Shown here piece after piece: positions 17,142 through 24,784 of a DNA stretch of 64,000 nucleotides. Numbering within the stretch: the stretch's first letter is position 1; the number at the start of each line of letters is the position of its first letter. This DNA is from Insolitispirillum peregrinum (GTDB lineage Bacteria; Pseudomonadota; Alphaproteobacteria; Rhodospirillales; Rhodospirillaceae), in assembly GCF_900156605.1 (NCBI RefSeq), contig NZ_FTOA01000001.1, forward strand, positions 186,001 to 250,000. Direction: 5' to 3'. The position numbers and the translations under genes were made by a program. The notes beneath the pieces were generated by a model that was not told the origin of the DNA, did not search any database, and saw nothing but the letters and a program-made list of their open reading frames with translations.

Positions 17142-17588
17142 ATGCCCCTCAAACTAACGCTTCGCCCCAATGAAAAAGTGCTGGTTGGAACAGCCGTGAT
17201 TGCCAACGGCCCCGCAAAGGCCGAGATTGTCGTGCTGAACCGGGTTCCGGTGTTGCGGCAAAAGGATATCATTGCTGAGGATGAGGCTGATACGCCCGCA
17301 AAGCAGCTGTATGTCGCGATCTTGCACATGTACGTTGAACCGGCAGAAGAGCGGCGGTACCACAAGCTCTACTTCCATCTTCTCCGCCAGTTGATTGAAA
17401 TGACGGTGGACGTCAAGATTATCGACCTGATGGTCGATGTCTCGCGTCGGATTGTCGAAGGCGACCACTACCGCGCCTTGAAACTTTGTCGGAAGCTCAT
17501 CCAGTACGAATCGGAGGTTAGTTCCAATGGCGAAAGAGCAGATCAGCGCCTACCAGCAGATGCAGAAATCGAGTCTGACCCCGCGTGA
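17142..17588 (+). CDS. flbT: Flagellin mRNA regulator FlbT
   Basis: FlbT is a cytoplasmic post-transcriptional regulator that binds flagellin mRNA leaders and, in Caulobacter, represses flagellin synthesis until the hook is complete. The 148-residue protein has the family start MPLKLTLRPNEKVLVGTAVI, then LNRVPVLRQKDII, LYFHLLRQLIEM and a helical C-terminal half (GDHYRALKLCRKLIQYE). The last ~18 residues are non-conserved and overlap flaF by 62 bases in another frame. Pairing with flaF is the standard alphaproteobacterial arrangement. No flagellin gene is in the window. Confidence 0.93.
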   Translation: MPLKLTLRPNEKVLVGTAVIANGPAKAEIVVLNRVPVLRQKDIIAEDEADTPAKQLYVAILHMYVEPAEERRYHKLYFHLLRQLIEMTVDVKIIDLMVDVSRRIVEGDHYRALKLCRKLIQYESEVSSNGERADQRLPADAEIESDPA

Positions 17589-17925
17589 GGTCGAAGCGAT
17601 GGCCTTTACCAAGGCCGCTGTGATGCTGGAAGATGCCAAGCAGAAGGTGAAAAATATCGAAGGGTACGCCCAGGCCCTGCGTTTTAACCACCTGCTGTGG
17701 ACCATCGTTCAGGCTGACATCACCGAACCGGAAAACCAGTTGCCGGCGGACATCAAGGCCAACATCCTCAGCCTGTCGATCTTTGTCGACAAGCAGACGA
17801 TGAAGGCGATGCGCAGCAGCGAGCCGACAGACCTGGACGTGTTGATCAACATCAACCGCAATCTGGCTGCTGGCCTGCGCAACAGCGAATCCGCCGAAGC
17901 TCCTGCTCAGGCTGCGTCGGCGTAG
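17527..17925 (+). CDS. flaF: Flagellar regulator FlaF
   Basis: FlaF is the small partner of FlbT needed for flagellin synthesis and secretion. The 132 residues include YQQMQKSSLTPREVEAMAF, FNHLLWTIVQADI, LPADIKANILSLSIFVDKQT and LININRNLAAGL, which are the typical family blocks. ATG 17527 lies inside flbT, so translation is probably coupled. The C-terminal tail (SAEAPAQAASA) is variable. The TAG stop at 17923-17925 is followed by GGCATT, resembling the TAGAGC repeat edge, and an R1-R2 repeat follows within 15 bases. Confidence 0.92.
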   Translation: MAKEQISAYQQMQKSSLTPREVEAMAFTKAAVMLEDAKQKVKNIEGYAQALRFNHLLWTIVQADITEPENQLPADIKANILSLSIFVDKQTMKAMRSSEPTDLDVLININRNLAAGLRNSESAEAPAQAASA

Positions 17926-17939
17926 GGCATTTTCCGTGC

Positions 17940-18040
17940 CAGAGTATTGTGCGAAAAGCGGGAACCGGTTTTCGCAACAACAATGCGGCACCATAAAGGG
18001 TTGGACCAGCCTGCGTCAGGTTCAACGCACACGGGTCTGG
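17940..18040. repeat. R1-R2 repeat unit after flaF
   Basis: R1 palindrome: TTGTGCGAAAAGCGGGAACC followed by GGTTTTCGCAACAACAATGCG. R2 hairpin: GGACCAGCCTGCGTCAGG against TTCAACGCACACGGGTC. The order and spacing equal the intact unit at 26597-26700. Confidence 0.85.
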
Positions 18041-18116
18041 AACGGTCACGGCAAATGCCTTGTGCTGTTGTGTGTTAAGCAAATCAGCCGGTCGCACTGC
18101 TGAAATAATGGGTGAG

Positions 18117-18154
18117 CATAAAGGCGTGGCGCAATCTTGTGTCACGCCTTTATG
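18117..18154 (+). promoter_or_regulatory. 12 bp perfect hairpin in leader of the OGT-like gene
   Basis: CATAAAGGCGTG (18117-18128) and CACGCCTTTATG (18143-18154) form a perfect 12 bp stem with a 14-base loop, 83 bases before the preferred start at 18238. No T-run follows, so it is not a simple terminator; it may be an operator or leader structure. Confidence 0.45.
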
Positions 18155-18237
18155 CGTTCCGAGAGATACTGCCTCCTGCTCCGGCATCAAGAAATGATGC
18201 TTCCATCCCTCCTGAGAACCAGTTGGTCGAGGACACC

Positions 18238-20976
18238 ATGCCCCCTAAAACTTCGCGTGCTGCCGTGACGGACAAAAACGGATTGCCTTCTTTGAGGCTT
18301 CCACTGTTCCTGCAGGGGTATGACTATGCCCTGCGCGGAGACCGGAATGGGGCGCGGATGTATCTGGGGATGCTGGAAACGTCCAGCCCGGGAAGTGCGG
18401 CTGTTGCGTTGCTGCAAGGGATTCTGGCGCGGGCGGAGGGTGACGAGACGGCGGCTTTGCCGCTGTTACAGGTTGCCAATGCGCTGGCCCCCCGGCAGCC
18501 GGTGATCCTGTTGCCGCTGGCGCTGTGCCTGCAGGGGCTGGGGGATCTGGCCGGGTCGGAGCAAATCCTGTTTCAGGCGACTGCCGCCGCTCCCGCCGAA
18601 GCCGAACTCTATGAACAGCTCGCTCGTCTGGCGTTGCGGCAGGGCAAGGATGGATTGGCGGTCGAGGCCGCAACTCAGGCGGTAACGTTGTCTCCCCGCA
18701 CCAGCGGATACTTGAATACCTTTGGGGTTGCCCTGCGACGGGGAAACCGCCTGGATGATGCGATCATTGCGTGGCGTCAGGCTTTGGCCTTTGCGCCGGA
18801 CAGTGTGGCGGTGTTGAACAATCTGGCTGAAAGCGTCAGGTCACGGGGGGAACTGGCCGAGGCCGAAACGTACTATTGCCATGCCTTGTCATTGCTCAAG
18901 GCTGCCGGAAAACCGATCTGGGTACCGTGCGAAGGATTGGCGCTGATTTACCTCGAACACTCCCGCTGGGATGACGCGCGGGCGGTGCTGGAGGACGGGT
19001 TGGCAGCCACCCCGATTGACAACATCGCCGGGCGGCGGATGCTGCTGGTGGCTCAGGCGTCGCTGCTGCGTCAGACGCTGCAACTGGATGCGGCGCTGGA
19101 GGCTCTGCGTGAACTGGACGGGAACGAGGACGCGCAGGTGTGGAACGCCCGCGCCCTGACCTACATCCAGCAAGGCGAAAAGGGCAAGGCCATCGAAGCC
19201 TTGCAGCAGGCGTTGATCCTGGAGGAGGGGAACCCGGACGTTCTGGCCAACATGTGCCTGATGTGCCTGAACCTTGGGGACATCGCCGGTGCCGAGCAGA
19301 TTCTCGGCCGCCTGACCGACGAAGAGAAAACGCTGCCTGCCGTGAAAAGGGCGCAGGCCCTGTTGCTGTTGCGGCAGAAAGAGTATCTGGCATCCCTGTT
19401 GCTGTACGAAGAGATCCTGCAGCGGGAGCCTGACAACACTCAGGCGTTGGGCAATGCCGCCTACATTCATTTCCATAGCCAGAATTATGATCTGGCCTTG
19501 CGGCTGTGCGAGCGGGCCTTGCAGTGTGGTAGCCGGGAGCCCGAACTCCTGAATATCCATGCCAGTATCCTGCTCGATCTGCGGCGCTTTGACGAAGCCT
19601 ATCAGGTGTGGATCACCGGTATCCGCAACGCCATGCAGCACACCAGCTGGAATGAGTCGTGGTCGATGCTGTTTTCCAATCTGTGCATGGCGTTGCACTA
19701 TGATGATCAGGTCACTCTGGAAGATCATCAGGATATCCTGCAACGTTTTGCGGCGTTCATGCATGATTTGCCGGATGACCTGCAGGCACCACATCTACAG
19801 TCGCGCGACCCTGACCGGCGCTTGCGCGTCGGCTATCTGTCGGCGGATTTCCGCTATCACTCGGTGGCCTGTTTTTTCAAGCCGCTGCTGGAGTCCTTTG
19901 ACCGCTCGGCGGTTGAAATCACCCTCTATTCGTCGGTCGAAGATCCTGATGCGATGACCGACACCTTGCGCGGGCTGGCCGATCATTACGTTGATATCAC
20001 CTATCTGTCCGAAGAAAAGGCCGCCGGTCGCATCCGGCAGGATCAGATCGACGTGCTGATTGACCTGTCGGGGCATACCGGGCGGAACCGTCTGGTGGCG
20101 ATGGAATACCGCCCGGCGCCGGTGCAGTTGACCTGGCTGGGCTATCCGGGGTCAACTGGCTTGCGCATGCTGGACGGGCGTATTGTTGATCACCAGACTG
20201 ATCCCGACGGGATGCAGGAATGGTACAGCGAGCCCCGGATCCGGCTGCCGCGTTGTTTTCTGGCCTATCAGGCCCCCGGGAACGACCCGCTGCCGGTTGC
20301 CGAACCGCCGTGCGTGCAGGCCGGGTATGTGACGTTCGGCTCGTTCAACAACAGTTTCAAGATTAGTACAGCAGTGGTCCGGGCATGGTCGGCAATTCTG
20401 CGGGCGGTGCCGTCGTCGCGGCTGTTCCTCAAGGCGCGGCAGTATCAGGATGCCCATAACGCCGCCGCCCTGCTGGCCGAGTTCGCCGCCGAAGGCATTG
20501 CCGCCGGACGGATCGAGCTGTCAGGGCGCAAGGATGACTTTCTCGAGCATCTGGCGACCTATCACCGCATTGATCTGGCGCTGGATACCTTCCCCTATCA
20601 CGGGACCACCACCACCTGCGAGGCGATGTGGATGGGGGTCCCCACCCTGACGCTGGCCGGGGACCGGCATGCAACGCGGGTCGGGGTCAGCCTGCTTTCG
20701 GCGGTGGGACTGGAAAAACAGCTTGTCGCTAAGGATATTGACGATTACATAACACGGGCAGTGTCTTTTGCCTCGTCGCTGGAAGACTTGCGCGAGGTTC
20801 GGCACAATTTACGGGACAGGATGTCCGCTTCGCCGTTGTGTGATGCCGAGGGATTGGCGCGTGCAATGGAGCAGGCAATCCGTACAGAATGGCGCCGCTG
20901 GTGTGCAAGCCCCGGCCCATCCTATGGAAAGCGATGGAATTATAACGGCCAGACCTCGTTTGCGGCCGAGGATTGA
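18238..20976 (+). CDS. TPR protein O-GlcNAc transferase-like (SPINDLY/GT41)
   Basis: This is a cytoplasmic protein glycosyltransferase of the GT41 (O-GlcNAc transferase) type, which transfers a sugar from a nucleotide donor to Ser/Thr of proteins. The N-terminal ~500 residues are TPR repeats (for example GNRLDDAIIAWRQALAFAPD). The C-terminal ~380 residues hold the two-lobe catalytic domain: RVGYLSADFRYHSVACFF, DVLIDLSGHTGRNRL, QLTWLGYPGSTG, TFGSFNNSFKIS, LFLKARQY and FPYHGTTTTCEAMWMGVP. ATG 18238 (MPPKTSRAAV) is preferred over GTG 18112. Directly downstream of flbT-flaF and followed by a second TPR glycosyltransferase, it may glycosylate flagellin; that target is inferred from position only. 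Confidence 0.87.
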   Translation: MPPKTSRAAVTDKNGLPSLRLPLFLQGYDYALRGDRNGARMYLGMLETSSPGSAAVALLQGILARAEGDETAALPLLQVANALAPRQPVILLPLALCLQGLGDLAGSEQILFQATAAAPAEAELYEQLARLALRQGKDGLAVEAATQAVTLSPRTSGYLNTFGVALRRGNRLDDAIIAWRQALAFAPDSVAVLNNLAESVRSRGELAEAETYYCHALSLLKAAGKPIWVPCEGLALIYLEHSRWDDARAVLEDGLAATPIDNIAGRRMLLVAQASLLRQTLQLDAALEALRELDGNEDAQVWNARALTYIQQGEKGKAIEALQQALILEEGNPDVLANMCLMCLNLGDIAGAEQILGRLTDEEKTLPAVKRAQALLLLRQKEYLASLLLYEEILQREPDNTQALGNAAYIHFHSQNYDLALRLCERALQCGSREPELLNIHASILLDLRRFDEAYQVWITGIRNAMQHTSWNESWSMLFSNLCMALHYDDQVTLEDHQDILQRFAAFMHDLPDDLQAPHLQSRDPDRRLRVGYLSADFRYHSVACFFKPLLESFDRSAVEITLYSSVEDPDAMTDTLRGLADHYVDITYLSEEKAAGRIRQDQIDVLIDLSGHTGRNRLVAMEYRPAPVQLTWLGYPGSTGLRMLDGRIVDHQTDPDGMQEWYSEPRIRLPRCFLAYQAPGNDPLPVAEPPCVQAGYVTFGSFNNSFKISTAVVRAWSAILRAVPSSRLFLKARQYQDAHNAAALLAEFAAEGIAAGRIELSGRKDDFLEHLATYHRIDLALDTFPYHGTTTTCEAMWMGVPTLTLAGDRHATRVGVSLLSAVGLEKQLVAKDIDDYITRAVSFASSLEDLREVRHNLRDRMSASPLCDAEGLARAMEQAIRTEWRRWCASPGPSYGKRWNYNGQTSFAAED

Positions 20977-20992
20977 GTAAAGGCGTTACAGC

Positions 20993-22798
20993 ATGGATTT
21001 GAACCTTGCCCGGGCCTTTCAGGTCTATCAGCAGGGCCGCTATGCCGAAGCGCGCGACTGGTGCGCCAAGGCAATCAAGCAGGCTCGGGCTGGAGCCAAG
21101 ACGGGGCAGGGGCAACCGTCGCCATTGCTGTGGTCGATTGATGGCATGGCCGCGCTGGCGCTGGGCGATGCCGGGGCTGCCGTTGCCAGTTTGCAGCGGG
21201 CGGTGGCGCTGGCACCGCATGACGGAACAATCCTGAACGACTGTGGGCTGGCCCTGCTGAGCAGCGGCCAGCCGGAAGAGGCGGTGGTGATGCTGAAGCA
21301 GGCAGTTGCCCGCCTGCCTAACGTCGCTCACCCGCTGTGTAATCTGGGCAATGCCCTGCGGCAGTGTGGCCAGTCTGCGGCGGCTATCGAACCGTTGCGG
21401 CAGGCCACCCGGCTGGCTCCCGAGCACATGGCCGCCTGGCATAACCTGGGGCTGGCCCTGCTGGAGCAGGGGCAATGGGGCGAAGCCGAACAGGCTCTGG
21501 GGCAGGCGGTGGAGCTGTCGGACGGGGATAACCAGATTCTGGTCCGCCAGCATTGGGTCGAAGCACTCCGCCAGTTGGGAGAATGGGAACGGGCCTTTGA
21601 GCAGGCTCGTTTTGCTTATCATCTGTCCCCTGACAACCCGCAACTGATCAATGAACTGGGGCTGGTCCTGAAGGGCCTGAGCCGCCCCGATCAAGCCGAG
21701 GCTGCCTTTGCCGAGGCCTGCCGTCTACAGCCGGAAAATGTCCAGTATCTGGCCAACCGCGCCACCGCCCTGTTTGATTGCGGGCAGTACGATGATGCTG
21801 CGGACGTATGTCGCCAGGCGCTGGAGCTTGATCCCTGCAATTTGACTGCCCTTAGCTGTCATGGCGAACTGCTGCTGATCAACGGCAATTACCAGCAAGG
21901 ATTGCCCTATTGGGAAATCCGCTGGGCGGCACTGGAAAGTGCCGGGCGGTTCAGACAGGCGCTGGCACCGACATGGGATGGCAGCAGCAGTCCGGGAGCC
22001 ACCCTGTTGATCCGCAACGAACAGGGCTTTGGGGATACCTTGATGATGGCCCGCCTGCTGACGCCTGCGGTACGCCGTCTGGGGCCAAAAGGCCGGTTGG
22101 TTCTCGAATGCCCGGAACCGTTGATGTCGCTGATGGAAAATGTCGCCGGGGTTCATACGACCCTCCGGCGCGGACGCGACTGGCCTGCGCATGATTTGCA
22201 GATCAATCTGATGAGCTTGCCGCGGGTGCTGGGGTTGATTCCGGAAACGGTTCCGCATGCGCCCTATTTGCCGGTTCCGTCGTCGCAACAGGCCTGGAGT
22301 ATTCCGGCAGGCGATGGCCCGCTGATCGGGATTTGCTGGGCCGGGGCTGCGGTGCCACGTGATCGGTCGGTTCCGCTCTCCGAACTGTGGACTGCCCTGC
22401 AACAGGGGGCCGCCGGGCGGTCGGTGCGCTGGGTGTGCCTGCAGGCCGATGACCGCCGGGACAATGCTGCCAATTTGGCGGGGCTGCACATGCCCCCTGC
22501 GCCACGAACGTTTGTCGATACGGCGGCGATTATTGGTCAGCTGGATGCGGTGGTGTCGATTGATACCGCCGTGTTGCATCTGGCCGGGGCGCTGGGCATT
22601 CCTCTGGCTGCCTTGCTGGTCAAAGGATGTGACTGGCGCTATGGCCGACCGGGGACCCGCTCGCCATGGTACCCGGATGCATCGTTGTTCCGGCAGGCGG
22701 CGCTGTATGACTGGTCACAACCGCTCTCGGCCCTCAGCCAGTGGGTGGGGCAGCAACTCGATGGCTGGTTCATTGAACGTCGCCGTCGTTGGTGGTGA
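20993..22798 (+). CDS. TPR protein with GT9-like glycosyltransferase domain
   Basis: This 601-residue cytoplasmic protein has TPR repeats in residues 1-320 (for example PLCNLGNALRQCGQSAAAIE and WHNLGLALLEQGQWGEAEQA). A domain resembling ADP-heptose/LPS heptosyltransferases (GT9) follows, with LLIRNEQGFGDTLMMARLL near 335 and QLDAVVSIDTAVLHLAGALG near 520, ending in DWRYGRPGTRSPWYPDA. It begins 16 bases after the OGT-like gene with AAAGG upstream, so the two form an operon. The substrate is unknown. Proteins of this build often occur in surface-glycan or flagellin-glycosylation islands. Confidence 0.8.
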   Translation: MDLNLARAFQVYQQGRYAEARDWCAKAIKQARAGAKTGQGQPSPLLWSIDGMAALALGDAGAAVASLQRAVALAPHDGTILNDCGLALLSSGQPEEAVVMLKQAVARLPNVAHPLCNLGNALRQCGQSAAAIEPLRQATRLAPEHMAAWHNLGLALLEQGQWGEAEQALGQAVELSDGDNQILVRQHWVEALRQLGEWERAFEQARFAYHLSPDNPQLINELGLVLKGLSRPDQAEAAFAEACRLQPENVQYLANRATALFDCGQYDDAADVCRQALELDPCNLTALSCHGELLLINGNYQQGLPYWEIRWAALESAGRFRQALAPTWDGSSSPGATLLIRNEQGFGDTLMMARLLTPAVRRLGPKGRLVLECPEPLMSLMENVAGVHTTLRRGRDWPAHDLQINLMSLPRVLGLIPETVPHAPYLPVPSSQQAWSIPAGDGPLIGICWAGAAVPRDRSVPLSELWTALQQGAAGRSVRWVCLQADDRRDNAANLAGLHMPPAPRTFVDTAAIIGQLDAVVSIDTAVLHLAGALGIPLAALLVKGCDWRYGRPGTRSPWYPDASLFRQAALYDWSQPLSALSQWVGQQLDGWFIERRRRWW

Positions 22799-22808
22799 TT
22801 CGGGGTGG

Positions 22809-22841
22809 TGATCCGGTTCCCACTTTTGTGCTCACTGCTCC
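22809..22841. repeat. Partial R1 repeat overlapping the histidine kinase 3' end
   Basis: CCGGTTCCCACTTTTGTGC followed by TCACTGCTC is the R1 half-palindrome also seen at 60280-60306. The kinase stop codon (TCA on the plus strand at 22832-22834) lies within it. Confidence 0.7.
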
Positions 22842-24784
22842 AGAAGATCGCGCAAGGCTTTCTCCAGTGTGCGCAGGGCCAGCGGTTTGGGGAGCAGAAC
22901 ATCGCAATTCCCCTCCAGCGCGGCAAAGGCTTCGCGGTCCCGGCGGGCTTGTCCGGTGATCACCACCGTAAAGACGTGCGGATAGTCTTCGGCCATCCGT
23001 TCCAGCAATTCAAAGCCGTTGCCATCGGGCATGCGCAGATCGGTGATCACCACATCAAAGGCCGCTCCTTGCTCCAGTTGCGCCAGAGCGGCATGGCCGC
23101 CGCTGGCCTCGCTCACCTGATAGCCCAGCGTGCCGAGGGCCTGCGCCAGGCTGAGGCGGGTTGGCTGGTCATCATCAACGATCAGCACACGGCCCTTGGT
23201 CGACGCCTGCGCAAGCCCTGCCTGCGTCATGCCTGATGGTGTGGCCGGGGGCGGGGCAGAGGGCAGCGAGGCTCCGTGCGCCTGCGGCAAGGTGATGCTG
23301 AAACAAGCTCCGCCGGTCGGTGATGGCGCATAGTCCAGACTGCCGCCGGCGTCACGGATGATTTCCAGACTTATCGCCAGCCCCAGACCGCTGCCTTGGC
23401 CCGTCGGCTTGGTGGTGAAAAAGGGCTCGAAAATACGCGAGGCGATCGCCGGGGCAATGCCCGGACCATTGTCGCAAATGCGAAGCTGCCAGCGGTCATC
23501 CTGTAAACACAGGCTGGCCTGCACTTCACCGTGCTGGCCCTGATGATGTGAGACCGCATAGAGGGCATTGTTCAGCAGGTTGATCAGAACCTGTTCGATA
23601 TGGCGGGCGTGCCCGTGGGCAAGGCACGGCGGGTCGGGGATGGTCAGCGTCAGGGTGACGCCCGCCCGCTGAAATCCCAGATACAGCACACTGGCTGCTT
23701 CGCGCAGGCTGCGGGCCAGATCGAAGCTGCGGTCAACCGGGGCTGCGGGCAGGGGGATTTGCCCTTCGCTCTGACGGCTGAAGGTCTGCATGAATTCCAC
23801 CGTTTCAAACAGGCGGGCCGCTTGATCGGCGATGGTCTGAAAGCTGCGGGCAAAGTCATCAATCAGGGTTTCCGGCTGATCGGTCTTGCCCAGTTTCAGC
23901 AGGTTGCCCTCTGCTGTCAGGCGGATCACGTTCATCGGCTGGCTGATTTCATGCACCAGACTGGCCGACATGCGGCCCAGAACGGCCAGATTGGCCCCGT
24001 GCTGCAAGGCGGCCTGCATTGCTTTCAGATCGCTGAGGTCATGGATGACATGGGCCTCGCTATAGCCCATGCCATAGGGGGCCGGGCTGACCGAGGTGGT
24101 GCACAGGGCCGGAAAGGTGCTGCCATCGGCGCGGCGGGCGGTGACTTCCCGTTCAAAGCGTTCCCGGCCATCCTGACGGGGGGGCAGGGCGCACAGGTCA
24201 TCCGGCCACAGGCCCAACTCTTCGAGATAGCGTCCTTCGGCCATTGCCCACGGCAATTGGAACAGCGTCTCGGCATAGCTGTTCATGTAAACGATGCGGC
24301 CATGGGTGTCCGTGGCAAGAATGGCGTTGCGCACCCGGTTGAGCAGCGATGCCTGAAAGGCGATGTGGTCCTGTTCCTGTCGGGCGAGGGTGGCATCATG
24401 GACCATGCACAGGAACGACAAGCCGGTGGCCGAGGGGGTGCCGGGTGGGGTGGCGGTGATGTCAATGATGGCCCAGAACGGCTTTTTGCCTTTGGCATGC
24501 AGCAGCCCCTCATAATGGGACGAGCCGTTCTGGCGGGCCTGTGTCAGCAGGCGAAAGGTCAGGGCGGTGGCCGGGCCGGTGTACAGGCGGCTGTGGTGGC
24601 ACCCGATGATGTCGGCAGGGGCGAAGCCAAACAGCGTTTCGGCTGCCTTGTTCCAGCTCTGGACCCGACCACGGGAGTCCAGAGCGTAGAGGGCATGGTC
24701 GGGCACTCCGTCGAGCAGCAACGACAGGGAGTGGTCGTCGCGAGAGCGGGGCGTCCGGCGACGTTTACCGAACCGGAACGGCAT
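22832..24784 (-). CDS. PAS hybrid histidine kinase with receiver domain
   Basis: This 650-residue sensor kinase has no transmembrane helix (start MPFRFGKRRRTPRSRDD), so it should sense a cytoplasmic or membrane-associated signal. Two PAS domains span about 22-140 and 143-255. The phosphoacceptor box is SLVHEISQPMN with H278. The ATPase domain has INLLNNA (401-407), DNGPGI (438-443) and GSGLGLAI (464-471). A receiver domain occupies about 530-648, with VDDD (536-539) and phosphoacceptor D582 in ITDLRMPDG. Its start overlaps the 3' end of the upstream solute-binding protein gene by 20 bases, so the two are co-expressed. No separate response regulator is adjacent, so output may go through phosphotransfer elsewhere. 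Confidence 0.92.
   Translation of the reverse strand: MPFRFGKRRRTPRSRDDHSLSLLLDGVPDHALYALDSRGRVQSWNKAAETLFGFAPADIIGCHHSRLYTGPATALTFRLLTQARQNGSSHYEGLLHAKGKKPFWAIIDITATPPGTPSATGLSFLCMVHDATLARQEQDHIAFQASLLNRVRNAILATDTHGRIVYMNSYAETLFQLPWAMAEGRYLEELGLWPDDLCALPPRQDGRERFEREVTARRADGSTFPALCTTSVSPAPYGMGYSEAHVIHDLSDLKAMQAALQHGANLAVLGRMSASLVHEISQPMNVIRLTAEGNLLKLGKTDQPETLIDDFARSFQTIADQAARLFETVEFMQTFSRQSEGQIPLPAAPVDRSFDLARSLREAASVLYLGFQRAGVTLTLTIPDPPCLAHGHARHIEQVLINLLNNALYAVSHHQGQHGEVQASLCLQDDRWQLRICDNGPGIAPAIASRIFEPFFTTKPTGQGSGLGLAISLEIIRDAGGSLDYAPSPTGGACFSITLPQAHGASLPSAPPPATPSGMTQAGLAQASTKGRVLIVDDDQPTRLSLAQALGTLGYQVSEASGGHAALAQLEQGAAFDVVITDLRMPDGNGFELLERMAEDYPHVFTVVITGQARRDREAFAALEGNCDVLLPKPLALRTLEKALRDLLEQ

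Noticed and set aside
16861-17157. 98-codon ORF upstream of flbT
   Set aside because: No ribosome site, poor codon bias compared with neighbours, and it runs into the flbT leader.
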